From assembly GCF_000786205.1 (NCBI RefSeq), contig NZ_JROH01000003.1, positions 98,180-162,179 on the forward strand: DNA of 64,000 bases, given 5' to 3'. Source of the stretch: Sphingomonas sp. 37zxx. GTDB taxonomy: Bacteria; Pseudomonadota; Alphaproteobacteria; Sphingomonadales; Sphingomonadaceae. Positions 1-7,943 of the stretch are shown here, in pieces. Each line of letters opens with the position of its first letter. Within the stretch, counting starts at the first letter, position 1. The notes under the pieces were generated by a model. That model did no database searches. It saw nothing but the letters and a program-made list of their open reading frames with translations, and was not told where the DNA came from. The position numbers and the translations under genes are program-made.

Positions 1-177
1 AAAGCTGATCGACAGCACGTCGAACCCGTCGAGCGCATTCAGCCCGACCATCGTCGCGACGATTCCCCATTGGAACCGCGACATCGCAGCGGTGTCGACG
101 ATCAGCCGCGGATCGGTGGCCGCTACTCGGCGGTCCGGTGCCCCAGGCGCGATCGCCGCATCCTCCCCAGCTTGCAT
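1..177 (-). CDS. MFS transporter, N-terminal part (AAHS-like), cut by the window edge
   Basis: Only the first 59 residues are visible; the gene continues left of base 1. After a hydrophilic N-terminus, the start of membrane helix 1 reads WGIVATMVGLNALDGFDVLSIS. The LDGFD element is typical of helix 1 in major facilitator proteins of the aromatic acid:proton symporter type, where the Asp takes part in proton-coupled uptake. The ATG at 177 is the natural start because the hydrophilic lead-in is of normal length for the family. The 115 bp between this start and the stop of the glycosylase gene must hold its promoter, but I see no clear -35/-10 pair. The substrate cannot be assigned from this fragment. 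Confidence 0.75.
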   Translation of the reverse strand, partial: MQAGEDAAIAPGAPDRRVAATDPRLIVDTAAMSRFQWGIVATMVGLNALDGFDVLSISF

Positions 178-292
178 CCGTCACCCTCCCGCAACGTCGA
201 TCGCCTATATGCTATCCGACATAACTTACTGGCTGACATAGGCGCGGCGGGATCGTCAAGCCGGAAACGCCCGGCGTATCGCCCCCTATCGG

Positions 293-970
293 CTAGCCCA
301 GCCCGCCCCGCGCCAGCTCGTCCCGAACCACCAGCGCGCGTGCAAACACCGCTTCAAACATCGTCGGCGTCAGCCGCCCGGTATTCTGGTTGTAGCGCGA
401 ACAATGATAGCTATCGATCAGGATCTGGCCACCGGGCATGCGATGTTCGGCCAAATGCCCGAACTTGGCCTTGGGCAACTTGCCCCCCAGCACCTTGACC
501 GCCGATTGGTGTGCGATCTGGCCAAGCGCGATAAACACGCGCGGCGTCCCCAGATCGGCGATCTGCCCCTCCAGGAACGGGCGACAGGTGCGGATTTCCT
601 CGGGCGTCGGCTTGTTTTCGGGCGGCAGGCATTTGACTGCGTTGATGATGCACACCCCCTCCAGCTTCAGGCTGTCGTCGGGCCGCGCTTCATAGACGCC
701 CGATGCCATACCGAACTTGGCCAGCGTATCGAACAGCAACATGCCGGCATGGTCGCCGGTAAAGGGGCGCCCGGTGCGGTTTGCCCCGTGCTTGCCCGGA
801 GCCAGGCCGATAATGCCAAGCCATGCCTGGGGATCGCCAAAGGCGTTGACCGGGGCATTCCACCAATCGGGATATTCCACCCGCAGCGCCTCGCGAAAGG
901 CGACCAGGCGGGGACAGCGCGGGCAATCATGCGGCGGTTCGGATTCGGGAAGTGGGCTTGGCGCGAACAT
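293..970 (-). CDS. Type-5 (UdgB-like) uracil-DNA glycosylase
   Basis: A 225-residue protein of the uracil-DNA glycosylase superfamily that would excise uracil and other deaminated bases. Motif 1 is GLAPGKHG (about 55-62), followed by NRTGRPFTGD, and a late motif HCSRYNQNTGRLT ends the active site. This combination is that of family 5 (UdgB) rather than Ung. Four cysteines in the order expected for a 4Fe-4S cluster are present: CPRC near 16-19, the Cys of AVKC and the Cys of RTC. The family usually has HPS where this protein has HCS. The frame is open upstream to 1045, but Met at 970 leaves a sensible N-terminus and lies just 17 bp from the divergent folK start, so the two promoters overlap the coding ends. 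Confidence 0.85.
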   Translation of the reverse strand: MFAPSPLPESEPPHDCPRCPRLVAFREALRVEYPDWWNAPVNAFGDPQAWLGIIGLAPGKHGANRTGRPFTGDHAGMLLFDTLAKFGMASGVYEARPDDSLKLEGVCIINAVKCLPPENKPTPEEIRTCRPFLEGQIADLGTPRVFIALGQIAHQSAVKVLGGKLPKAKFGHLAEHRMPGGQILIDSYHCSRYNQNTGRLTPTMFEAVFARALVVRDELARGGLG

Positions 971-987
971 CTGCGCGCGATAGGCGC

Positions 988-1503
988 ATGGCGGTGTCAG
1001 AAGCAAATTACCCGACCGCGAATTATCTGATCGCCCTGGGGTCAAACCGGGCGAGCCACCACGGCAACCCCCGCGCGACGCTGGCGGCGGCGATCAAGGC
1101 GTTGCCCGGCGTGGTTGCTTCGGCGCGAATCATCGCAACCCCGCCGATGGGGCCGTCGCGCCGCCGTTTCGCCAATGGTGCGGTGCTGGTCGAAAGCGGG
1201 CTTACCCCGCCGGCGATGCTAGCCGCGCTGAAGGCGATCGAGGCCGCCTTCGGTCGGCGCCCGGGCCGCCGCTGGGGCGCGCGCGTGCTCGATCTGGACA
1301 TTATTCTGTGGTCGGGCGGCGTGTGGCGGCAACGATCGCTGACGGTGCCGCATGTCGCGTTTCGGCAGCGAGCCTTCGTGCTGGCCCCTGCCCGGCAAAT
1401 CGCGCCGCGCTGGCGTGATCCGGTCACCGGCCGGACGATCGCGCAGACCCTGGTCCAAAATCACCGCCCGCGCCCGGTTGACCGCAAGCGCGCTCGTCCC
1501 TAG
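988..1503 (+). CDS. folK: 2-amino-4-hydroxy-6-hydroxymethyldihydropteridine diphosphokinase
   Basis: HPPK transfers pyrophosphate from ATP to 6-hydroxymethyl-7,8-dihydropterin in cytoplasmic folate synthesis, the step before dihydropteroate synthase (folP, also in this window at 37.6 kb). The 171 residues begin with YLIALGSN, the family's N-terminal signature, and contain RRWGARVLDLDIILW, the HPPK signature with two metal-binding Asp residues. Length fits the family (about 160). Start chosen at ATG 988; an in-frame ATG at 952 would overlap the divergent glycosylase start, and GTG at 994 is a further option. The Arg-rich C-terminus runs to within 16 bp of tRNA-Lys. Confidence 0.9.
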   Translation: MAVSEANYPTANYLIALGSNRASHHGNPRATLAAAIKALPGVVASARIIATPPMGPSRRRFANGAVLVESGLTPPAMLAALKAIEAAFGRRPGRRWGARVLDLDIILWSGGVWRQRSLTVPHVAFRQRAFVLAPARQIAPRWRDPVTGRTIAQTLVQNHRPRPVDRKRARP

Positions 1504-1519
1504 TTGCCCCTCCTTGGTC

Positions 1520-1595
<76 letters not shown>

Positions 1596-1711
1596 AAGCT
1601 TGGTGCCGATGGCGTTTGCCAGTCAAGCAATCACACCACCCGCAAGCCACCCCAACCGGCGCGCTACCCGCGCTATTGCGGCGGTATCGCGTGCACGATA
1701 GACCTGTGCAA

Positions 1712-2425
1712 ATGGCGACATCCAAACGCGAGAACGGTCGGCGAAGGTTGGGTATACTGCTCGTGGCGGCATGCGTTATCCTGGCGGGATGCGGCGGTCG
1801 CCGTGGCGGCAACATTGCTTATGACCCAGCGGGATTCGTCGCTCCCGACGCCCCCGACCTGCCGATCGGCAATCTCGAATATCGGCTCGGCGTTGGCGAC
1901 GTGGTGTCCATCTACGTGTTCAAGGTCGACACCTTGTCGGGCGACCAGACGATCGACGCTGTCGGACGGATTAATCTGCCGCTGGTCGGCCCCGTATCAG
2001 CCGCGGGGCGCACCACCGGCGAGTTCGAGGATGATCTGGAGCGCGTGCTGGGCGCAAAATATCTGACGGCCCCCAAGATCGCGGTCACCCTCAAAAGCGC
2101 GGCACAGCGGATCGTGACCGTCGAAGGATCGGTACTGCAACCCGGCCTGTATCCGATCGGGGCACCAACCTCCCTGTTGAAGACGATCGCGATGGCGCGC
2201 GGCACCGCGCCCGAGGCCAATGCCCGCCGTGTGGTCGTGTTTCGGCATATCGATGGCCAGCGCATGGCCGCCGCCTTCGACCTGAAGAGCATTCGCCGCG
2301 GCGAATCACCCGATCCGATCATCTATGCCGACGACATCGTCGTCGTCGATGGCTCTTCGACCAGCAAGACGCTGAACACTGTCCTCCAGACGCTGCCATT
2401 CGTCACGTTATTCAGGCCGTTCTGA
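1712..2425 (+). CDS. Polysaccharide export lipoprotein (Wza/GumB-like OPX protein)
   Basis: A 237-residue outer-membrane polysaccharide export protein. It has a lipoprotein signal peptide with lipobox ILAGC near residue 24, then a Poly_export domain starting YRLGVGDVVSIYVF, and at least one SLBB-like beta-grasp segment (VTVEGSVLQPGLYPIG). The family forms the outer-membrane part of the channel for exopolysaccharide leaving the periplasm, working with the Wzc-type protein at 4477. It is shorter than E. coli Wza and resembles the compact GumB type. ATG at 1712 is preferred over the frame's upstream ATG at 1616 because the signal peptide then begins properly (KRENGRRRLGILLVAA). First gene of the exopolysaccharide locus; a hairpin follows its stop. 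Confidence 0.88.
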   Translation: MATSKRENGRRRLGILLVAACVILAGCGGRRGGNIAYDPAGFVAPDAPDLPIGNLEYRLGVGDVVSIYVFKVDTLSGDQTIDAVGRINLPLVGPVSAAGRTTGEFEDDLERVLGAKYLTAPKIAVTLKSAAQRIVTVEGSVLQPGLYPIGAPTSLLKTIAMARGTAPEANARRVVVFRHIDGQRMAAAFDLKSIRRGESPDPIIYADDIVVVDGSSTSKTLNTVLQTLPFVTLFRPF

Positions 2426-2450
2426 CGCTTAGTAGGGGAAGCACCGGTAG

Positions 2451-2481
2451 CAGCCATCGGCGCTGCTTTTACCGATGGCTG
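2451..2481 (+). terminator. Inverted repeat downstream of the export lipoprotein gene
   Basis: CAGCCATCGG at 2451-2460 is perfectly complementary to CCGATGGCTG at 2472-2481 with an 11-nt loop containing TTTT. No T-run follows, so it may be an attenuator or mRNA-stabilising hairpin rather than a strong intrinsic terminator. Confidence 0.4.
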
Positions 2482-2545
2482 TCGATACGAAATGATGCTA
2501 TGTACTTAACTCAACTTGTGCGCGCAGCGGCTTGGGGAGATGATA

Positions 2546-2893
2546 ATGATAGGTCGAACAACAGCTTGGGTTGCCGCATTGGCGCTGGTCGCGCAAACGA
2601 CTGTCGTCTCGGCACAAACCGTTGGCGCAGCCGCAAACGCACCCTCGGCTGCTCGCCTTGCCAGCAACCGAACCGCGCTTGGCATCTCCAACCAACAGAC
2701 AAGCGGCTCAGCGCAGCGGGAGGAACCCCCGGTCGGAAACGAGACCGTAGCAGGCGGTGTCCCTGCCCCCGGCCTGCCGATCGGCAATATGTTCATATTG
2801 CTGGGAGCCATTACAGCCGTCAGCCTCGGTGCCGCAGCGGCGGCGAGTAGAGGTGATGACGATTCTGTGGACCGCCCACCGGTCAGCCCCTGA
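2546..2893 (+). CDS. Small exported/membrane protein of the exopolysaccharide locus, unknown function
   Basis: A 115-residue protein that I do not recognise as a named family. It begins with a cleavable-looking signal peptide (WVAALALVAQTTVVSA, then Q), continues with a low-complexity Ala/Asn/Pro-rich periplasmic stretch, and ends with a hydrophobic segment (MFILLGAITAVSLGAAAAA) followed by the charged tail RGDDD. GGGGAG at 2534-2539 sits 6 nt before the ATG at 2546 and decides this start over ATG 2540. Position between the export lipoprotein and the ligase suggests a structural or assembly accessory of polymer secretion; that is inference from context only. Confidence 0.6.
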   Translation: MIGRTTAWVAALALVAQTTVVSAQTVGAAANAPSAARLASNRTALGISNQQTSGSAQREEPPVGNETVAGGVPAPGLPIGNMFILLGAITAVSLGAAAAASRGDDDSVDRPPVSP

Positions 2894-3033
2894 CACCAGC
2901 ATTGACGCTGAAGTGCTCGGCGGCGATTTAAAAATGCTGAGCACCACCTTCTGTCTCTAGTCTGAAGCGCCACCGCCACACCTGCCTGGGTATCGTGGTG
3001 ATTCACCGTCATCACACTTCGGTTTTCCTCGCA

Positions 3034-4404
3034 ATGACGCAAAACCGACTTCGCCTGATCGCGACCTTCTTCTGCGCAGCACTTCTGTTCGGCGGCGCAA
3101 GCGCGGCCGGGCTGGTCGCCAATGCCGCCGTACAAATCGCCGCCATCGCACTGGCGCTGTCGGTGCTGGCCACGCGCAAACCGCCGCCGCGAGGGACTTT
3201 CGCGCGCAACCGCTGGCCGTTGCTGCTGTTTGCGCTGACCGCAGCAATGATGCTGCTGCACATTGTTCCGCTGCCACCATCGATCTGGCAGGCCTTGCCG
3301 CAGCGATCGGCCATCCTCGACGGATTTGTCCTGGCCGGCGTCGAGCCCGGCTGGCTGCCACTGTCGTTGACCCCCGACTCAGCCATCGGCGCGCTGGTCA
3401 GCCTGGTGCCCCCATTCGCGATGTTCGTCGCGGTCATCGACGCGGACGATAGCGACCGCATCTGGTTGCTCCGCCTGCTGGTCGCCATGGCTGCACTGTC
3501 GTCGGTCGTCGGCGGGCTTCAGCGAATCCAGGGCATTGATTCGCCGCTATACCCATATGCCATCACCAACCGCGGCAGCGCGGTGGGGTTCTTTGCCAAT
3601 CGCAACCATCTGGGCACTTTGCTGCTGTGCTCGGTGCCTTGCTGGGCGGTGCTCGCGCGGCGGGCCTTGGCCGCGCCCGTCGCTGACCGGCGATGGCAAC
3701 CATTGTACCTTGCGGGCCTGGCCATCGCCGCCCCGCTCATCCTCGGCGGGCTGACGATCATCGGTTCGGTCGCGGTGGCGGTGATGGCAGGACCGGTCAT
3801 CGCGCTCTCGGTCGCGATAATACTTGCCGGGCGAAACAAACGGTTCGGTCGCGCGACCTGGCTTGGCATCGGGGCAATCGTGGCGGTGACGGTCGCCGCG
3901 CTGAGCCTGGGGCTTTCATCGCCCGAACCGTCCAGCAGCCAGCAGCGCGATTCGACCATCCCCACTACGCTGCGGGCGGCCACTGCCTATCTGCCGCTTG
4001 GTTCAGGCGCGGGCAGCTTTACGACCGTCTATCCACGCTATGAATACCCCGCCGCGGTCACGCCCGAATATGTCAACCACGCCCATAGCGACTTCGCCGA
4101 ATGGCTGCTCGAATATGGCCTGCCCGGCCTGGCTGTCATCGCGGCGGCTTTGGCCTGGTGGGGCCGTGCCGCCTGGCGCGCCTGGGCACCGGGCGGCGGT
4201 GACATTGCCCGCGCGGCAATGGTGGCGTTGGGAGTCATCCTCGTCCACAGCATGGTCGATTATCCGCTTCGCACCGCCGCAATCGCAGTGGTCGCAGCGC
4301 TTGCCGCTGCGCTGGCAACTAGCCCAAGCGGATCGCAGGCCGACAGCCGATCGGGCCAGCAGCGCCGCAGTTCGCGGCTGTTAACCGGCGCGAATGCCGA
4401 GTAA
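3034..4404 (+). CDS. O-antigen ligase/polymerase family protein (Wzy/WaaL-like)
   Basis: A 456-residue integral membrane protein with roughly ten to twelve hydrophobic helices and the Wzy_C/O-antigen ligase signature. The conserved NRNHLGTLLL segment is near the middle, and the periplasmic loop contains YVNHAHSDFAEWLLEYGLPG, the classic NH-H-D-ll-E-GL motif. Such enzymes polymerise or transfer undecaprenyl-linked glycans at the periplasmic face. Start taken at Met 3034 (TQNRLRLIATFFCAALL), directly ahead of helix 1; the frame is open to 2995. A second polymerase candidate (EpsG-like) lies at 18774, so this protein could be either the polymerase or a ligase. Confidence 0.85.
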   Translation: MTQNRLRLIATFFCAALLFGGASAAGLVANAAVQIAAIALALSVLATRKPPPRGTFARNRWPLLLFALTAAMMLLHIVPLPPSIWQALPQRSAILDGFVLAGVEPGWLPLSLTPDSAIGALVSLVPPFAMFVAVIDADDSDRIWLLRLLVAMAALSSVVGGLQRIQGIDSPLYPYAITNRGSAVGFFANRNHLGTLLLCSVPCWAVLARRALAAPVADRRWQPLYLAGLAIAAPLILGGLTIIGSVAVAVMAGPVIALSVAIILAGRNKRFGRATWLGIGAIVAVTVAALSLGLSSPEPSSSQQRDSTIPTTLRAATAYLPLGSGAGSFTTVYPRYEYPAAVTPEYVNHAHSDFAEWLLEYGLPGLAVIAAALAWWGRAAWRAWAPGGGDIARAAMVALGVILVHSMVDYPLRTAAIAVVAALAAALATSPSGSQADSRSGQQRRSSRLLTGANAE

Positions 4405-4476
4405 CGTCGTAATCGCCATGCCCGGCCTGATCGTTTTCAACGCGATAACCGGTAGTGGGGCATCGGGGAGTGGGGC

Positions 4477-6699
4477 ATGAACGAGGTAAACGGCGCAATC
4501 GGCGGACGCGATCTGCGCCGCACACGCAGCAGCGAAATCGACCCGCTGCGCCAGGCACCGGCACCTTCGGCTATCAATCGGGCGGGATCGTCGCAATTCG
4601 ATATTGGCGACATGCTGCGGGTGATGGTGAAATGGAAATGGCTGATCCTGGCATCGATAGTGGTCGGCATCGGACTGGCGGTAACGGCCACCTTGCTGTC
4701 GACGCGAGTCTATCGATCGACCGCGACGCTCGAAATCAACACCACCCCGATCGAGGTGATGGGCAATAATCGCGGCATCCAGCCCAAGATGCGCGGCGAG
4801 GATCAGTTCCTCCAAACCCAGTTCGGCCTGCTGAAAAGCCGATCGCTCGCCGAACGGGTGGCGACGATGCTCAACCTGGGCAGCGACCCCGATTTCGTCC
4901 AGGGCGGCGGCTCGCCCGAAGCGAAACGACTGGCCGCCACCTACAAGCTTGCCGCCAATCTGGAGGTGCAGCCCCTGCGCGGCAGCAACCTGGTGGCGCT
5001 CAGCTACACCGATCTCGATCCCGAGCGGGCAACGCGGATCGTCAATGCCTTCGCCAATGGCTTCATCGATTCGACCACCGAACGCCGCTATGGCACGACC
5101 GCCTTTGCCCGCAATTTTCTTCAGACCCGGCTGAACGTCACGCGCGAGCGGCTCGAATCGAGCGAGCGCCAGCTGGTGGATTATGCCCGCAACAAGGGCA
5201 TCGTCCAGCTTGGCGGTGGCGGCGCGCAAGGGGCGGGGCGCGATCCCGATGGTCCTACCAGCAGTTCGGGCGATTCGCTGACCACCCAGTCGCTGGTCAC
5301 CCTGAACGCAGCGCTCTCCAGCGCGATCGGCGAACGCATCGCCGCCGAACAGCGCTATCGCCAGGCAATCGCCACCAATGCGGCGGGCGACATCATGCAG
5401 AACCCGACGGTATCGGGGCTTCGCGCCGAGCGCGCCAAGCTGGAGGCGGAGTATCGCGAACGGCTGGAGACCTTCCAGCCCGACTATCCTGAGATGGTCG
5501 CGCTGCGGACCCGGATTACCGAGATCGGCGCGGCGCTACAGCGCGAAGGCAGTCAGGTATCGTCGTCGCTGCGCTCGGCCTATCTGGCCGCGCAAGGGCG
5601 CGAAGCCGAATTGCAGGCACAGGTCGAATCGCTGCGATCCAGCGTCCTCGACCTGCGGACGCGCGGCATCGGCTACACCATCCTTCAGCGCGAGGTCGAC
5701 ACCAACCGCACATTGTATGACGCGCTGTTGCAACGCTATAAGGAGATTGGTGTGGTCGGCGGGCTTGGCGAAAGCCAGGCGGTGGTGGTCGATGCCGCGC
5801 TGCCACCGCGAAGCCCGTTCAAGCCCAGCCCGATACGCAACCTGTTGATCGGCATCGCCGCCGGTCTCGCCATCGGCATGGCCATCGCCTTCGCACTCGA
5901 CTTCGTCGACGACACGATCAAGTCCGCCGAAGATGTCGGCAACAAGCTGCATCTGCCGCTATTGGGGCTGGTCCCCCGCATGGAAAAGGGGGTGTCGATC
6001 ATCGACGAACTCACCAATCCGCGATCCGAAGTGGCAGAGGCCTATTATTCGGTGCTCACCGCGTTGCAGTTCACCAGCGGCAGCTATCATCCCAAATCAC
6101 TGCTGATAACAAGCTCGCGTGCCAGCGAGGGCAAATCGAGCACGTCGCTGGCGCTGGCGCAGAATTTCGCGCGCACCGGCCTGAACGTGCTGCTGATCGA
6201 CGCCGACCTGCGCAAACCTTCGTTCTTTGCGAAAACCGTGACGACGATCGGACTGACGCGGCTGCTCAGCTCGAACGAAGCACTGCCCGAACATGTGGTG
6301 GCCACCAATACGCCCAATCTCTCGCTGCTGCCCAGCGGCCTGGTGCCGCCCAACCCCGCCGAATTGCTGGCGACGCGGCGCATCCACCAGATCATCGGCG
6401 AAGCAGCCTCGATATATGATCTGGTGATCATCGACGCCCCGCCGGTGCTGGGGCTGGCCGACGCGCCGGTCCTCAGCTCGATCTGCGACGCGACCTTGCT
6501 GGTGATAGAGGCCGGATCGATCCGCCGGGCGATCGTGCTGAACGCCATGCAGCGGCTGACCAACGCCGATGCACGGCTGGTGGGGGTCGTCCTGACCAAA
6601 TATAACCCCAAGACCAGCGGCTATGGCTATGGGTATGGCTATGGCGAGCCCTATGGCAGCCAGCCTCGGAAGACGCCGATGCTGGACATCGCTTCATGA
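4477..6699 (+). CDS. Wzc/GumC-type polysaccharide co-polymerase with tyrosine autokinase domain
   Basis: A 740-residue inner-membrane protein that sets chain length and gates export. The N-terminal cytoplasmic tail leads to TM1 (WLILASIVVGIGLAVTATLL, about 50-70), a Wzz periplasmic region with coiled-coil and GNVR-like parts follows, then TM2 (LLIGIAAGLAIGMAIAFAL, about 455). The C-terminal BY-kinase has Walker A SRASEGKSS (about 549), Walker A' LLIDADLRKPS and Walker B VIIDAPP. A tyrosine cluster YGYGYGYGEPYG lies near 714-724 and is the expected autophosphorylation tail. GGGGAGTGGGGC just before ATG is a good ribosome site. It overlaps the next gene by ATGA. Confidence 0.93.
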   Translation: MNEVNGAIGGRDLRRTRSSEIDPLRQAPAPSAINRAGSSQFDIGDMLRVMVKWKWLILASIVVGIGLAVTATLLSTRVYRSTATLEINTTPIEVMGNNRGIQPKMRGEDQFLQTQFGLLKSRSLAERVATMLNLGSDPDFVQGGGSPEAKRLAATYKLAANLEVQPLRGSNLVALSYTDLDPERATRIVNAFANGFIDSTTERRYGTTAFARNFLQTRLNVTRERLESSERQLVDYARNKGIVQLGGGGAQGAGRDPDGPTSSSGDSLTTQSLVTLNAALSSAIGERIAAEQRYRQAIATNAAGDIMQNPTVSGLRAERAKLEAEYRERLETFQPDYPEMVALRTRITEIGAALQREGSQVSSSLRSAYLAAQGREAELQAQVESLRSSVLDLRTRGIGYTILQREVDTNRTLYDALLQRYKEIGVVGGLGESQAVVVDAALPPRSPFKPSPIRNLLIGIAAGLAIGMAIAFALDFVDDTIKSAEDVGNKLHLPLLGLVPRMEKGVSIIDELTNPRSEVAEAYYSVLTALQFTSGSYHPKSLLITSSRASEGKSSTSLALAQNFARTGLNVLLIDADLRKPSFFAKTVTTIGLTRLLSSNEALPEHVVATNTPNLSLLPSGLVPPNPAELLATRRIHQIIGEAASIYDLVIIDAPPVLGLADAPVLSSICDATLLVIEAGSIRRAIVLNAMQRLTNADARLVGVVLTKYNPKTSGYGYGYGYGEPYGSQPRKTPMLDIAS

Positions 6700-7943
6700 C
6701 CGCAGCCACGCCCGTCGCCGCTGCCGCCTTGTGGATTCGGCTGTTGCTGCTGGCGGGCGGCATTGCCCTGGCATGGCTATCGGTGCGCCAAGCGGCGATC
6801 GGCTTGTGGCAGACGAAGCGGCCTGATCGAGCGGTGGCATTCGCGCCCGCTGCCGGCGGCGCGCTGGCCAATCTTGCCCAGGCGCGGATCATCGGCGCGG
6901 GCGGCGATGTCGATCCGGCGGCGCGGGCGCTGGTCGCCCGGTCGATGCGAGGCATTCCCGGCGGTGCGGTGCCGATCACGCTGGCTGGCCTGGCCGCCAG
7001 CGCCGATGGCGACACGGCGCGCGCGCAGGCGCTGATGACGATGGCTCGGAATCGCGAGCCACGCGCCGACATTGCCCGTTACTGGCTGCTAGATCACTAT
7101 ATCCGGGTCGGCGATTACCCCGCTGCGCTTGGCGAAATCGGCCCGGCGATGCGGCTTCGCCCGGGTACGCGCGAACCGATCCTGGCGCTGGTGGCAGCGC
7201 TGCTCGAGGAGCCGAAGGGCGCGGAAGCGGTGCGCGCGGCGCTGGCCACCGATCCCGATTGGCGGGGTGCGTTTTTTGCCGTGCGCGCCGGGGCCGGGAC
7301 CGATCCGTTGGCACTGCTCGCCCTGCTCACCCGCTTGCCGCCCCCCACCGATCCCGCCCGCGCTGCCGCCGAACAACGCGCGGTGTTGCGCGCGGCAATC
7401 GCGCAGGGCCAATATAACGCGGCCTATCGCGCCTGGCGCGGCTTCCTTCCCGCCGAACATCGGCTGCGCGCGTTGGGGGTCTATGATCCAAACTTCGCCG
7501 GGTTACCGGGGCCATCCCCGTTCAACTGGACGCGGGTCGACAGCGCAGCGGGCGAAGCAAGCATGGCCCGCGCGCGCGATTTGCCCGAAGGCAGCGCGAT
7601 GACGCTGGCGTTTCATGGCGCGGCGCCAGCGGTGCTGATCGAACAATATGCCCTGGCGACCCCCGGCGCGGCCACCTTGTCGCTGCGGGCGCGGATGACC
7701 GGGGGTGACCCGGTCGGAAGCCTGACCGCACGGGTGCGATGCGCGCAGGACGAATCGCTGCTGGCCGAACTGGCATTGCCCACCGCCAGCGCGCCGATCC
7801 GTCGCTATGCCGCAACCTTCACCGTGCCGCCGCGCTGCACTGCAGTTCGGGTACAATTTGCCGGCGAGCCGGGCGAGCGGTTCGGCGAGATCCGCGTCGC
7901 GGTAACCGGCGTCGATCTGCGCCAAAGTCCCGCGCCGACATGA
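6696..7943 (+). CDS. TPR-like membrane-anchored protein of the exopolysaccharide locus
   Basis: A 415-residue protein with one N-terminal membrane helix (LWIRLLLLAGGIALAWLSV), an Ala-rich helical repeat region about 45-250 that looks like degenerate tetratricopeptide repeats (RYWLLDHYIRVGDYPAALGEIGPAMRLRPGTREPILAL), and a C-terminal beta-rich region (about 270-410) resembling a carbohydrate-binding jelly roll. No catalytic motif is visible. It is coupled by 4-bp ATGA overlaps to both the tyrosine kinase upstream and the ABC transporter downstream, implying an assembly or scaffold role at the inner membrane. That role is inferred from coupling. Confidence 0.7.
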   Translation: MTAATPVAAAALWIRLLLLAGGIALAWLSVRQAAIGLWQTKRPDRAVAFAPAAGGALANLAQARIIGAGGDVDPAARALVARSMRGIPGGAVPITLAGLAASADGDTARAQALMTMARNREPRADIARYWLLDHYIRVGDYPAALGEIGPAMRLRPGTREPILALVAALLEEPKGAEAVRAALATDPDWRGAFFAVRAGAGTDPLALLALLTRLPPPTDPARAAAEQRAVLRAAIAQGQYNAAYRAWRGFLPAEHRLRALGVYDPNFAGLPGPSPFNWTRVDSAAGEASMARARDLPEGSAMTLAFHGAAPAVLIEQYALATPGAATLSLRARMTGGDPVGSLTARVRCAQDESLLAELALPTASAPIRRYAATFTVPPRCTAVRVQFAGEPGERFGEIRVAVTGVDLRQSPAPT

